Source of the DNA: Terriglobia bacterium
Lineage (GTDB): Bacteria; Acidobacteriota; UBA6911
Reading direction: 5' to 3'
Assembly: GCA_020072565.1 (NCBI GenBank)
Contig: JAIQGI010000003.1
Location: forward strand, 124,001-188,000
Length of the DNA stretch: 64,000 nt
The position numbers and the translations under genes were made by a program. A model generated the notes under the pieces. The model had not been told where the DNA came from. It saw only the letters and a list, made by a program, of their open reading frames with translations, and made no database searches. Below are positions 26,112 to 39,336 of this stretch, in pieces. The stretch's first letter is position 1, and every line of letters begins with the position of its first letter.

Positions 26112-26741
26112 TCAGTCGGGGCGCCGCAGAACTGCCCGCACAGGGGAGCCGTCGAGGCCGGCGAATTTCAGGGGAAGGCAGATCAGTTCGTAATCGCCCG
26201 GCGGCACCTGCGCCAGGCGCGCGCCTTCAAGGATCGCGATACTCTGCGCGTACAGAATCTTGTGGCATCTCAGGCTCGTGCTGGCAAACTCTTCGACGGA
26301 CGGCGCATCGGTGCCGACCAGCTGAAGCTTGCGGCCTGCCAGGAACTCGGCGCCGTCCCCGGTCAGGAAGATAAAATCCCGGTGGAACCGATCTTCTCCA
26401 AGGTCGCTGGCGCGCGTCCTGAATAAGACCCGCTCGACCCCATCCCAATCCAGGCCCTCGAGGAACGCAGCGGAGATGGACTCCAATTCCGCAGGCACGG
26501 CGAACACCCGCGCCGGACCGATAAAGTGGCGCAGCGGTACGCTGCCGATATCAGGCCCGAAGTCGTCGAAATGATAGGGCGCATCCAAATGCGTTCCGGT
26601 GTGCACGCTCATGGTGACGGCGGAGACGTTGCACGAAGCACCGCTTTGTATCCGATGCGACCAGCGATAGCGGAATCGCTGATCGCCCGGCCAGGCCGCG
26701 ATCCTTTCGCTGACCGTCTGGGAAATGTCGTATATAAGCAT
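26112..26741 (-). CDS. Kynurenine formamidase-like cyclase family hydrolase
   Basis: 209 residues of the metal-dependent cyclase superfamily (KynB-like). Conserved HTGTHLDAPYHF (about 47-58) supplies the zinc-binding His/Asp set; also YDISQTVSERIAAWPGD at the start and FLTGDGAEFL. In KynB this would hydrolyse N-formylkynurenine in tryptophan breakdown, but no kynurenine-pathway gene lies beside it, so the substrate is open. ATG 26741. Confidence 0.85.
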   Translation of the reverse strand: MLIYDISQTVSERIAAWPGDQRFRYRWSHRIQSGASCNVSAVTMSVHTGTHLDAPYHFDDFGPDIGSVPLRHFIGPARVFAVPAELESISAAFLEGLDWDGVERVLFRTRASDLGEDRFHRDFIFLTGDGAEFLAGRKLQLVGTDAPSVEEFASTSLRCHKILYAQSIAILEGARLAQVPPGDYELICLPLKFAGLDGSPVRAVLRRPD

Positions 26742-26872
26742 GAATATCCCGATTCCGAGTCATTTCAATTTTGGATTTGGAGGATGGGACGTAGTCCCCA
26801 GCCCGTGCGCTTCCACAATTCCAAAATCCGCAATCCAGAATCCACAATGCTTCTGAATATTCCGCCCCGTCA

Positions 26873-27637
26873 TCATTTGGGGGGGGTCGGCTTGACGAAG
26901 AAGCTGTCCGGGAGGCCGGTGTTGTACGCAATCTTAAGAATGAACTGCTGGGACAACTGGTGGCCGTTGCGATAGGTGTCGATGCGCATGGGCGTGTTGA
27001 CACCCTGGATCGTGTGCCACTGGCTGTACTCCTCGGTCTGGCGATAGTGAATCCCCCGATTGTCGATGTATTGGTATTCGACCTTGGCCGGCAGCTTGCT
27101 CAAGCGATCGAAATAGATGGTGACTTCATCATTTTCAGGATCGATGAGCTCGACCATTTCGAGCTGGACGTCGTTTTCCGCCGCACCCAGATAAAAGAGC
27201 TTGTTCTCAGGATCCTTATAGCGAAATCGGAACAAAGTGTCGATGCTGTGCTTCACCAAGTCCCTGAAGTCCTTCATTTCTTCGGGGGTCGCCTCACGCG
27301 TGTCTTTCTGACCTTCGAGGATCCAGCCCTGCTTTTTCTCCAGATTGAAGACGGTGACGTCGAGTTCCTTCTTCCTGTTTCCGAGCTCGAAGCGGCTCTT
27401 GTCCGGGAGTTTGGTCCAGTCACTGAACTTGTTCAGCCCTGACGAATTTCCCTCGCGATCGAACCCGAAGAGGTTGCCCTCCGACACCATGTCGGTCACC
27501 TTCAGATAGGTGGCACCCCCGAGGGTCTGAATGGCATCCTGAAACAGCTTCTGGATTTTCTCCTCATCCTGGCCGCGCACAGACGGCCGGCTTATCAGGA
27601 ACACAACCAAGGCCAACATCAGCGCCATCTTTTTCAT
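26873..27637 (-). CDS. Exported LolA-like protein of unknown function
   Basis: 254 residues with a clear signal peptide (MKKMALMLALVVFLISRPS to GQ). The mature part has alternating beta strands typical of the LolA/LppX-like fold (for example LEKKQGWILEGQKDTR, VEYQYIDNRGIHYRQTEEYS, NGHQLSQQFILKIAYN). No lipobox. ATG 27637 has a strong AGGAGGAG site. It ends 131 bp before kynB; the spacer carries AT-rich inverted fragments (AATTTTGGATT / CCAAAATCC). Fold assignment tentative. Confidence 0.65.
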   Translation of the reverse strand: MKKMALMLALVVFLISRPSVRGQDEEKIQKLFQDAIQTLGGATYLKVTDMVSEGNLFGFDREGNSSGLNKFSDWTKLPDKSRFELGNRKKELDVTVFNLEKKQGWILEGQKDTREATPEEMKDFRDLVKHSIDTLFRFRYKDPENKLFYLGAAENDVQLEMVELIDPENDEVTIYFDRLSKLPAKVEYQYIDNRGIHYRQTEEYSQWHTIQGVNTPMRIDTYRNGHQLSQQFILKIAYNTGLPDSFFVKPTPPK

Positions 27638-27673
27638 ATGCTCTCCTCCTGGCGTGTCACGCGGCAGCACGGA

Positions 27674-28702
27674 TCAGCTGCCGATGAACTTTGCATAGAC
27701 TCGCCGCGCCTCGTCGACATCCTGGGTTCCGCGGACGATACCGCGGCCGTCCCGGAACAGGGCAATCTCAAACTTGTCCAGGCAGGCCCTGAGCAGGAAC
27801 TCGTTATAGGTCACGGATCCCAGAGGAGCCAGGCGCTCGGCAATGATCTTGAAATCCACGGGGCTGGGGGAGTTGCGGTACACCTGGACCGCATCGCGCC
27901 CGCACAGCGACAGAGTGCGCCCCTCGTGTTTACCCTCCAGAAAATCGAATTGCCTTTGGCCGCAGGCCGGGCAATCGGCACTACGCTGCAGCGGAACCAG
28001 GTCCAAACCTGAGATCTGGTTCTCCCAAAGGTCGATGGTCATGAGCTTGCCGTTCAGCCGTTCGAGCCGGCCCGTAAGAATCTTGAGCCCCTCCGCGGCC
28101 TCGAGCGCCGCTACGAGGTGGACGATGGGCCCGATCACGCCGACCGTGTCGCACGTGGGAGAGCTGCCGGGGGGCGGCAGTTGCTCCAGCACGCAGCGCA
28201 GGCACGGCGTGGAGCCGGGAACGAAGGCAACACACATTCCGTAAGCGCCGACGCACGCCCCATACACCCACGGAACATTCCAGTTCAGGCTGGCATCGTT
28301 GATCAGGAAGCGTGTCTCAAAGTTGTCCGTTCCATCCAGGATCAGGTTCTGTCCCGGCACCAGGGCCGCGATCGTCGCCGCGTTCACGTCCAGGATTTCC
28401 GCGGCCAGCTCGACCTGGCTGTTGATTTCGGCCAGATGCGTGGCCGCAGCCGCCGCTTTCGGCAATCCGGCGCGGCAGTCCGCCTCTGTGTAAAGCGATT
28501 GGCGCTGAAGGTTCGATTCGTCGATGTAGTCCCGATCGGCAATGGTGAGGCGGCCAACCCCGGCCCGCACCAGGATCTCGGCCATCACCGAACCCAGCGC
28601 GCCGCAGCCGACCAGAAGAACGCGGCTGCGTGCGAGCATCTTCTGCCCCTCGGCGCCGATACCCGAGAACAGGATCTGTCTGGAGTAGCGTGCTTCAGAC
28701 AT
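27674..28702 (-). CDS. MoeB/ThiF-type E1-like adenylyltransferase
   Basis: 342 residues. E1-like fold: SRQILFSGIGAEGQ, VLLVGCGALGSVMAEILVRA (nucleotide loop), IADRDYIDESNLQRQSLY, LDGTDNFETRFLINDA; zinc Cys pairs CLRC and CPAC. It would adenylate the C-terminal Gly of a ubiquitin-like sulfur carrier (MoaD or ThiS). The C-terminal 80 residues lack a rhodanese CxxG loop and may form a carrier-like beta-grasp (the end reads FRDGRGIVRGTQDVDEARRV, a motif seen after adenylyltransferases). Start ATG 28702 with GGGGGAG upstream. Confidence 0.85.
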   Translation of the reverse strand: MSEARYSRQILFSGIGAEGQKMLARSRVLLVGCGALGSVMAEILVRAGVGRLTIADRDYIDESNLQRQSLYTEADCRAGLPKAAAAATHLAEINSQVELAAEILDVNAATIAALVPGQNLILDGTDNFETRFLINDASLNWNVPWVYGACVGAYGMCVAFVPGSTPCLRCVLEQLPPPGSSPTCDTVGVIGPIVHLVAALEAAEGLKILTGRLERLNGKLMTIDLWENQISGLDLVPLQRSADCPACGQRQFDFLEGKHEGRTLSLCGRDAVQVYRNSPSPVDFKIIAERLAPLGSVTYNEFLLRACLDKFEIALFRDGRGIVRGTQDVDEARRVYAKFIGS

Positions 28703-29484
28703 GGAATTTGAACTCCCCCACAGAGTTAAGACTACAGACATCAAACCTCAAAATCCAGAGAACGAAACCAGACAATGGATTTGACGACTTGTCACAGGCA
28801 AAAATTGATGCTGGAATGGCCGGAATAGTTTCGATTTGATTAGAAATTCTTGTTCGCGTTTTCGATTGATTGCCTTTCTAATCGACGGTTTTCCATATTA
28901 AATCTTCTTTATGCAACGTGGCCCCCGGGAGCTGAGGGGCGTGGCCCGGGCAAATGCCATCTCCGATTCCTCAATTCATCACCAGATTTTATGCGGATGA
29001 CCCGGGCTCGCATGCGCATTCGTTCCCAGTTGTGACTCCCTGGTCTGATGATGCACTGACCGGATCTTAATCATTGCCTGTCAATATTTAATTAAGCTCT
29101 CTTAATAGCCTTGCAGGGCAGTTCCGAGATGGCTACGATCGCACCCACAACACGAATCAGTGCGCGTGAGGACTGATGATCTGAACCATCGGCTCTCCGT
29201 TATTTTAACGAGCGCAGGGGTGGAAGAAGGATGTGCTGCCGGACCGAAGCCGGCCGATGATGACAAGCATCCGGCCGAGGTTCCTGAAGCCAGCAGACGC
29301 CCCTGACGCCGGCGGGCCCCCTGGCAAATCCCGCGAACTCTTCGGTTTCTGTTATGGGCATCGCTGCAAAAGCATTGGCTGGTCGCAGCCGCTGCTGGTG
29401 CGCTTGATTACCTGATCACCCAGACGAGATCGGGTATTAGCAGCCCGGTTTCGTGATTTAACGATTTTGAGCAAAGGAACCCTT
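28703..29484. other. Long intergenic region before the TonB-dependent receptor
   Basis: 780 bp with no convincing gene. Contains a 9-bp inverted repeat GATTAGAAA / TTTCTAATC (28838-28846, 28875-28883), an AT-rich island around 29085-29107 and a hairpin CGTTATTTTAACG (29197-29209). Probably a long leader or control region for the receptor; no known riboswitch recognised. Confidence 0.4.
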
Positions 29485-33450
<3,966 letters not shown>

Positions 33451-33468
33451 CTTCCCGTATTTCATCAG

Positions 33469-33503
33469 GAGAGGAACACGGCAGCGCTGTGTTCCTCTCT
33501 TTG
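33469..33503 (+). terminator. Intrinsic terminator after the receptor gene
   Basis: Perfect 11-bp stem GAGAGGAACAC (33469-33479) / GTGTTCCTCTC (33489-33499) with a nine-base loop, followed by TTTGTATTT. Lies 19 bp after the receptor stop. Confidence 0.85.
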
Positions 33504-33597
33504 TATTTCGTGGCTGCTTTGAGTTTTTGAGCATTTGTCTGCGTAGGTCTTTGCGATTCGCTTTTGGCGCCTGGGTTTCCCCGACTTGAGGGCTCTC

Positions 33598-33606
33598 TGC
33601 TATAAT
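33598..33606 (+). promoter_or_regulatory. Extended -10 promoter of the PBP gene
   Basis: TGCTATAAT is a perfect TGnTATAAT; no good -35. The same ten bases CTGCTATAAT recur before tldD. An ATG at 33605 lies within the -10 hexamer, so translation should start at 33641. Confidence 0.6.
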
Positions 33607-33640
33607 GCACCGATTCATCGTAGGGGAAGATCCGGTTTCT

Positions 33641-36061
33641 ATGCGCAAAGGGACGGGCGGCACTGTCAAACGATCCAGGTGGTTGTTTTTCCTGAAACTC
33701 ACGGCAGTTCTGGTGAGCATCCCTGCCATCGTCGTGGCGGCCTTTTTGATCCACTACTACTACGTTTTTGACCGCTGGATCGACCAGAAGCTCGGCAAGG
33801 GATACGAAGTCGCGGAAACTGAGATCTACTCCGCCCCGCGCACCATTTACCCGGGAAAGCCGATATCCCTCCCCGATTTCCTGACCAGGCTGCGGCGCCT
33901 GGGCTACGTCGACAGGAGCACTTCCGGTGATTCCAAGCTCTCCACTTTTCAGCTGGGCAAGACAAACCACCTCCTGGTCAGAAACGACTCCTCACTGCCG
34001 GAGGATGCCGACCGGGCAGTCGACATCGACTGGGCAGGCAACCGGGTCCGGAATATCGTCGAAATGTCATCCGGCCAGAATCTGGAGCATTTCGCGCTCA
34101 AGCCGGAGTTGATCAGCAACATCATTGATAAGAGTCGGGAAAAGCGGCGCTACGCGGCGTATCGCGATTTCCCGAAGGTACTGGTTGACGCCGTGCTGGC
34201 GTCCGAGGACCGCAGATTCTTCAGTCACAAGGGAGTCGATCCCATCCGCATCCTCAAGGCGGCAATCATCGACATCCGGGCCGGCGAAAACGTGCAGGGG
34301 GCGAGCACGCTCACCCAGCAGTTTGTCAAACAGTACTTTCTGACTCCGGAGCGCACCTGGAGGCGCAAGCTGACCGATGCTTACATGGCGATCCTCCTGG
34401 AACAGAGGCTCTCCAAGGAAGAGATTTTCGAGCTCTACGCCAACGAAATCTATCTGGGGCAGCGCGGCTCCTTCAGCATCGTGGGCTTCGGCGAGGCCGC
34501 CGGCGCCTTTTTCGATAAGGCCGTCGCCAACCTCACTCTGAGCGAAGCAGCGACGCTCGTGGGTGTGATCCCTGCCCCGAATCGTTACACGCCCTTGCGA
34601 TATCCGGAGCGTGCAAAGCAGCGCCGCGATCTCGTCCTCGATCGCATGGCCGAATATGAAATGATCACGCCGCGTCAGCGCGACGAGGCCAAGGCCCAGC
34701 CGCTGGGGGTTAAGCCGTCCAACATCATGAACTACTCCGACGCTCCCTACTTCGTGGATTACCTCCAGGACATCCTTGGCGAGCAGCTGGGAGATGTGGC
34801 GCTGGGCCGCACACAGTACAAGATCCACACGACGCTTGACATGGATCTCCAGCAGGTGGCCTTCGAGTCGGTCCGTGACGAAATGGTGACGCTGGACGAG
34901 TATTTTGCCAAAGGCAAGCGTGGGATTCCCCCGGGCACGGTTCAGGCGAGCCTGATCGCCGTGGACCCCAGAACCGGCCACGTGCTCGCCATGGTCGGCG
35001 GCAGGGACTACGGTGTCAGCCAGTTCAACCGTATCACCCAGTCAAAGCGCCAACCTGGAAGCATCTTCAAGCCGTTTGTCTATACCGCGGCGCTGGAGAC
35101 CGCCAATTACAGTTCGACGCCGCTGACGCCGGCAGCTACGGTGCTGGACGAGCCGACGCAGTTCGAGTTTGAAAACCTGGTTTACGAGCCCAAGAATTTC
35201 AAGGACGAATATCTCGGCCAGGTGACCATGCGCCAGGCCATCACCAAGTCGCTAAATGTAGCCACGATCAAGTTCGCGGAGAAGGTGGGCTATACAAAAA
35301 TTGCGGATTTGGCTCATCGCCTCGGACTTAACGAGGCAATCAAGCCCTATCCGGCAATGGCGATCGGAGCGTTCGAGGTCACGCCGCTTGAAATGGTACG
35401 GGCCTACACGGCATTCGCCAACGACGGCATGCTCTCAGAATTGATGCCCCTGAGCCGGGTTCTCGACGAAAAGGGCAGTCCGGTTTTCCAGCCGGAGAAC
35501 AAGACCCGCCGTGCTCTCACGCCGCAGGTCGCTTTCATGCTCACTTCATTGCTGCAATCCGTCATCAACGAGGGGACTGGAGCAGGTGCGCGGACCGCCG
35601 GCTTCACCCTCCCTGCCGCCGGCAAGACCGGCACCTCGCGCGACGGGTGGTTCGCAGGCTACACGCCTGATCTGCTGTGCATTGTCTGGGTCGGATTCGA
35701 CGACAACCGTGAACTCAACCTGCCCGGATCGCAGTCCGCCCTGCCCATCTGGGCCTCATTCATGAAGCGGGCGGTGGCGCTTAAGCCATTGACCGGCGAG
35801 GAGTTCCCAGTGCCGGAGGGCATCACTCAGGTTGAAATCGACCCGACAACCGGGCTGCTGGCTACGGACCGTTGTCTGACGCGCCAGATGGAGTACTTCA
35901 TCAAGGGATCTGAACCGGTAATACCCTGTTACGGAAACAGTTACGAGCAGATGATGAACGGTATCCCCAGAAGCATCTACTCATCGCCCACAAAAGGAGC
36001 GCCGTCAGGGGCCGACAAAAACATCCCTCCATCCCCACCGATAAAAAAGTCCCCCCGCTGA
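33641..36061 (+). CDS. Bifunctional penicillin-binding protein, class A (PBP1B-like)
   Basis: Peptidoglycan glycosyltransferase/transpeptidase, 806 residues. N-terminal transmembrane helix (about 12-35). A UB2H-like segment (about 45-110: AETEIYSAPRTIYPGKP, LPDFLTRLRRLGY) resembles E. coli PBP1B. Glycosyltransferase GT51 has catalytic Glu189 (LASEDRRFF) and GASTLTQQFVKQ. The transpeptidase has Ser474-x-x-Lys477 (PGSIFKPF), Ser537-Leu-Asn539 and Lys662-Thr-Gly (GKTGTS). Start ATG 33641 has GGGGAAGA upstream and follows a -10 element that covers the earlier ATG. All catalytic residues present. Confidence 0.95.
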   Translation: MRKGTGGTVKRSRWLFFLKLTAVLVSIPAIVVAAFLIHYYYVFDRWIDQKLGKGYEVAETEIYSAPRTIYPGKPISLPDFLTRLRRLGYVDRSTSGDSKLSTFQLGKTNHLLVRNDSSLPEDADRAVDIDWAGNRVRNIVEMSSGQNLEHFALKPELISNIIDKSREKRRYAAYRDFPKVLVDAVLASEDRRFFSHKGVDPIRILKAAIIDIRAGENVQGASTLTQQFVKQYFLTPERTWRRKLTDAYMAILLEQRLSKEEIFELYANEIYLGQRGSFSIVGFGEAAGAFFDKAVANLTLSEAATLVGVIPAPNRYTPLRYPERAKQRRDLVLDRMAEYEMITPRQRDEAKAQPLGVKPSNIMNYSDAPYFVDYLQDILGEQLGDVALGRTQYKIHTTLDMDLQQVAFESVRDEMVTLDEYFAKGKRGIPPGTVQASLIAVDPRTGHVLAMVGGRDYGVSQFNRITQSKRQPGSIFKPFVYTAALETANYSSTPLTPAATVLDEPTQFEFENLVYEPKNFKDEYLGQVTMRQAITKSLNVATIKFAEKVGYTKIADLAHRLGLNEAIKPYPAMAIGAFEVTPLEMVRAYTAFANDGMLSELMPLSRVLDEKGSPVFQPENKTRRALTPQVAFMLTSLLQSVINEGTGAGARTAGFTLPAAGKTGTSRDGWFAGYTPDLLCIVWVGFDDNRELNLPGSQSALPIWASFMKRAVALKPLTGEEFPVPEGITQVEIDPTTGLLATDRCLTRQMEYFIKGSEPVIPCYGNSYEQMMNGIPRSIYSSPTKGAPSGADKNIPPSPPIKKSPR

Positions 36062-36279
36062 TCAATCTCGCAGGCCGCAATACGCGAGAAGCGCCATGCG
36101 AAACCATCCTGACTCCTGATTTCTTTTCGCGGCAGCCAATTGCGGCACGGTTACTCCGCGTCCTGGGATCCGCGCGGTTCAACCATCCCGATCGGCTCGG
36201 ATGTTGCCTGCTAAAGAACTGGGACCGTGGGCCGATAACGACAATATCCCCATTTGATGGGAGAGGTTGAAGCAAAGCA

Positions 36280-38043
36280 ATGAACAGCGGCCAGAACTAC
36301 ACCTTGACTGACCTCCCCCCATCCGCGGATCTTTCCTGCGCAGCCTCATCCCTGATATATGACTGGTTCCACAACCAGTTCCCAGCCTGGGAGCTCGATC
36401 TGAATCCGAAGCTCCTGCGCAGTTCTCAGTCGCTCATGTCCGCCCCAATACCGGAATCGGCACGCGGCCCGGCCGGTATGATTCACTTCAAGAGTATTCT
36501 CGATCCGCTCTGGACTGCGGGGGATCTGGCCTCCCTCAGGGATGAGTTCCCGTGGATCCTCCTCGTCCTGAGCCCGTTCGAGAGGTTCTACGAGGTTGAT
36601 CCGCTCCTTGATGATCTATCTGTGGGGTCAACCCGGCTCGTAATCTGGCACCCCGACAGGCCGACTGCGGAGGAGAGCGCGCGCCTGCGTGTAACCTCCC
36701 TGGTCACTCCCGCCGTGGCAAGCGAGAGCGGGATCAGGGACGGCGGCTCGGGCTTTGCCGGCAAGGGGGCCCGCCAAATCCTCAGTTCCCTCTATGTGCT
36801 CCGGGGATCCTTGATCGTCCAGGGCGTCCACCATTCCCTGCATCAGGAACTCGGAGATCTCAGCCTGCAGCAGTATATTTCCGCCTGCTTGACCTGCCTG
36901 GCATCGGCCATTCCGGCGCGAAGCCAGGCACCCCCTAAGGAAGCCGAAAGGCTGGCCTTGCGCTGGGCTGCGCTGCTGTGCGGGCAGGAAAGCCTCTCCG
37001 GACTCAGCCTGTATGCGGGTGAGAGCCAGACGCTGGCCTGGGCCGCGACTCATCTCGACATAGAACCCGGCATGCTTTCGGGGGGATTGCAGCCGCTGCC
37101 GGAGCCTTTCCTGACGACCCGATTCCGGGACGAAACCAAGGCATTCGATGCCGCTATGGAGCGGATCAACCATGTCTTTCAATGCCTCCGCGAGGGCGAC
37201 ATGGCTTTCATCCCGGCAATGACCCAGGTCTCGCAGACCTTTAACGGCGACGAAGCCCGTCTGCTTCGCTGGAAAGGACTGGCTGAGGACTTACCCAAGT
37301 TCCTTCGTTGGCTGTCCGCATTCGAGGGCACCTACGCCTATCTGAGCGGCACCTTTCCTACACCGGTGCTTGAACTGGAAAATGCCAAGAAAATGCTGCT
37401 GGCAACGTGCGCGGAGCCCCAGCGATTCCTGGATCCGGCCGAGCGCGAGCTCTTCGACCGCCGCTTTGACGAGTTCAAGAGAGAGTATGTCGAATACTAT
37501 GCATCGACGCACGAGGATACGGTTCACATCGTTGGCGACCAGGAGAGGATGAAGGCCAAGGTGGACTCTGTAGCCCTGCGCAACCTCGAGCTGTTATCGG
37601 ACTTGCACGATGCCGACAAGAGCTATTTGAACCGCGTGCGTGCCATCGGCAAGTTTGTGCAGGCCAATCAATGCGACCTTCCTGTCCGCGAGATTCTTGC
37701 CCGCCAGCCACGGTGCTATTGTAGTTTCAACCCTGTGGGGAGTCGGCTCCTGGCGATGTCCGTCGATCAGATGAACGAAGCGATCCGTGAAGGGATCGAT
37801 CACTTCCGTTCGCTGCTCCGGAAGCACAGGATGTTGATCATCAAGGAGCTCAAAACCCTGCACACCGATGACTATCACTCCAGGCAGATTGGGGCGTTGC
37901 TGAGCCGTGGCCCGATGATCCCCCTTAAACCGCAGTCGATCGACATCCTGAACACCATCATGCGGCAGCACGCCGATGAGAACCGACCTCCGGCTTCCGA
38001 CCTCCAGGAGGAGCCAGGCGTCAGGAGTCAGGAGTCCGATTAA
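36280..38043 (+). CDS. Uncharacterised 587-residue protein with C-terminal Cys pair
   Basis: No family recognised with confidence. Soluble, no signal peptide or membrane helix, no P-loop. N-half (1-250) mixed alpha/beta with hydrophobic strands (FPWILLVLSPFE, STRLVIWHPDRP). C-half strongly helical: EFKREYVEYYASTHEDT, then MKAKVDSVALRNLELLSDL, a Cys-x-Cys motif in ARQPRCYCSFNP, then a terminal helix pair (MNEAIREGIDHFRSLLRKHR). The helical part followed by a Cys motif recalls the C-terminal region of DUF6079-type proteins linked to phage defence, but this is memory-based and weak. The last 14 codons run into a repeat-like GTCAGGAGTCAGGAGTC tract. ATG 36280; ribosome site weak. Single-gene unit. 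Confidence 0.6.
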   Translation: MNSGQNYTLTDLPPSADLSCAASSLIYDWFHNQFPAWELDLNPKLLRSSQSLMSAPIPESARGPAGMIHFKSILDPLWTAGDLASLRDEFPWILLVLSPFERFYEVDPLLDDLSVGSTRLVIWHPDRPTAEESARLRVTSLVTPAVASESGIRDGGSGFAGKGARQILSSLYVLRGSLIVQGVHHSLHQELGDLSLQQYISACLTCLASAIPARSQAPPKEAERLALRWAALLCGQESLSGLSLYAGESQTLAWAATHLDIEPGMLSGGLQPLPEPFLTTRFRDETKAFDAAMERINHVFQCLREGDMAFIPAMTQVSQTFNGDEARLLRWKGLAEDLPKFLRWLSAFEGTYAYLSGTFPTPVLELENAKKMLLATCAEPQRFLDPAERELFDRRFDEFKREYVEYYASTHEDTVHIVGDQERMKAKVDSVALRNLELLSDLHDADKSYLNRVRAIGKFVQANQCDLPVREILARQPRCYCSFNPVGSRLLAMSVDQMNEAIREGIDHFRSLLRKHRMLIIKELKTLHTDDYHSRQIGALLSRGPMIPLKPQSIDILNTIMRQHADENRPPASDLQEEPGVRSQESD

Positions 38044-38158
38044 AAGGCCGCGGGGAGACAGACCAGATACGAGGGGATTCGTTCTTAGGCACCGTAGACC
38101 TACGTCGCTTCGTATGCAGAATGCAGCGCCTTCTTTGTCATTCTGACTCCTGCTGGAA

Positions 38159-39325
38159 TCATGCGTAGAAATCCGCGATGCAGTTGACGACATAATTCCG
38201 CTGTTCATGAGTGAGTTCGGCATAAATCGGGAGTGCCAGGGTCTGCGCAGCCGCTTCGCTCGAGCGCGGAAAGTCCGCCGTTCCGTACCCAAGGCCGCGG
38301 AAACACTCCTGTTCATGCAGTGAAACCGGGTAATAAATCTCGGTCCCGATTCCGCGGCTCTGCAGGGCGGCCCGCAGTTCATCCCGCTTCTGGCAGCGGA
38401 TCACGTACTGGTGGAATATGTGCCGCTTGTGGGGAAGCACGGGAGGAGTCTGCACGCGCCCGCGCAATCCGGCTTTCAGAAAAAGGTCATCGTAGTCCGC
38501 GGCATTGCGCCGGCGTGCGGCGGTCCAGCCTTCGAGATGGGTGAGCTTTACGCGCAGGACCGCTGCCTGGATTTCATCCAGGCGGCTGTTGAAGCCGACG
38601 ACGGCATGGAAGTATTTCGGATGGGCCCCGTGATTGCGCAGGAGCCTGACCTGTTTTGCGAGTTGCTCATTGCGGCTCAAAACCATGCCGCCGTCTCCCG
38701 CGCCCCCCAGGTTTTTGGAAGGGAAGAAGCTGAAGCACCCAAGATCGCCCATTGCCCCTGCATAATCGTCGCGATGCCTGGAACCGAAAGCCTGACAGGC
38801 ATCCTCCACGACCGGGAGCCGGTAACGCCGCGCTACGGACAGGATTTCGTCCATCGCGGCGCACTGGCCAAAAAGGTGAACGGGAACGATCGCTTTGATC
38901 ACAGCGCCGGAAGGTTTGTGGACGAGCTTGCCCGTCGTCAGGTTGAAGGAACAGTCCCGTTCCAGGAGCGCCGGCAGCCGCTCGGGATCCATGTTGAAAC
39001 CGGCAGGTTCAATGTCGACGAAAACAGGCCGGGCTCCCAGGTTCACGATTGCCCCCGCCGTGGCAAAAAAGGTGTACGGGACCGTAACCACCGCATCCCC
39101 GGGCCCGACGCCGAGCGCTTTGAGGGAAAGGAGAAGAGCGTCTGTTCCCGAGGCCACGCCGATGGCGTGAGGAACGCCGCAGAACCGGGCTGTTTCTTCC
39201 TCCAGCGCCGCCACATGCCGGCCGAGAATAAACCGTTGACTCTCGAACACCTCGTCTACAGCAGCACGGACCTGTTCGCGAATCGTTGCGTACTGTGCTT
39301 TCAGATCGAGTATTGGAACTTCCAT
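38159..39325 (-). CDS. DegT/DnrJ/EryC1-family sugar aminotransferase
   Basis: PLP aminotransferase that aminates nucleotide keto-sugars for cell-surface glycans. 388 residues: starts EVPILDLKAQYATIREQ, GVASGTDALLLSLKALGVGP, VEDACQAFGSRH, PLP Lys204 in SFFPSKNLGGAGDGGM, NHGAHPKYFHAVVGFNSRLD, and HIFHQYVIR. ATG 39325 lies 11 bp after the decarboxylase/epimerase stop, so the two form an operon. The exact sugar cannot be read from sequence. Confidence 0.93.
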   Translation of the reverse strand: MEVPILDLKAQYATIREQVRAAVDEVFESQRFILGRHVAALEEETARFCGVPHAIGVASGTDALLLSLKALGVGPGDAVVTVPYTFFATAGAIVNLGARPVFVDIEPAGFNMDPERLPALLERDCSFNLTTGKLVHKPSGAVIKAIVPVHLFGQCAAMDEILSVARRYRLPVVEDACQAFGSRHRDDYAGAMGDLGCFSFFPSKNLGGAGDGGMVLSRNEQLAKQVRLLRNHGAHPKYFHAVVGFNSRLDEIQAAVLRVKLTHLEGWTAARRRNAADYDDLFLKAGLRGRVQTPPVLPHKRHIFHQYVIRCQKRDELRAALQSRGIGTEIYYPVSLHEQECFRGLGYGTADFPRSSEAAAQTLALPIYAELTHEQRNYVVNCIADFYA

Positions 39326-39336
39326 GAAAACACCTG

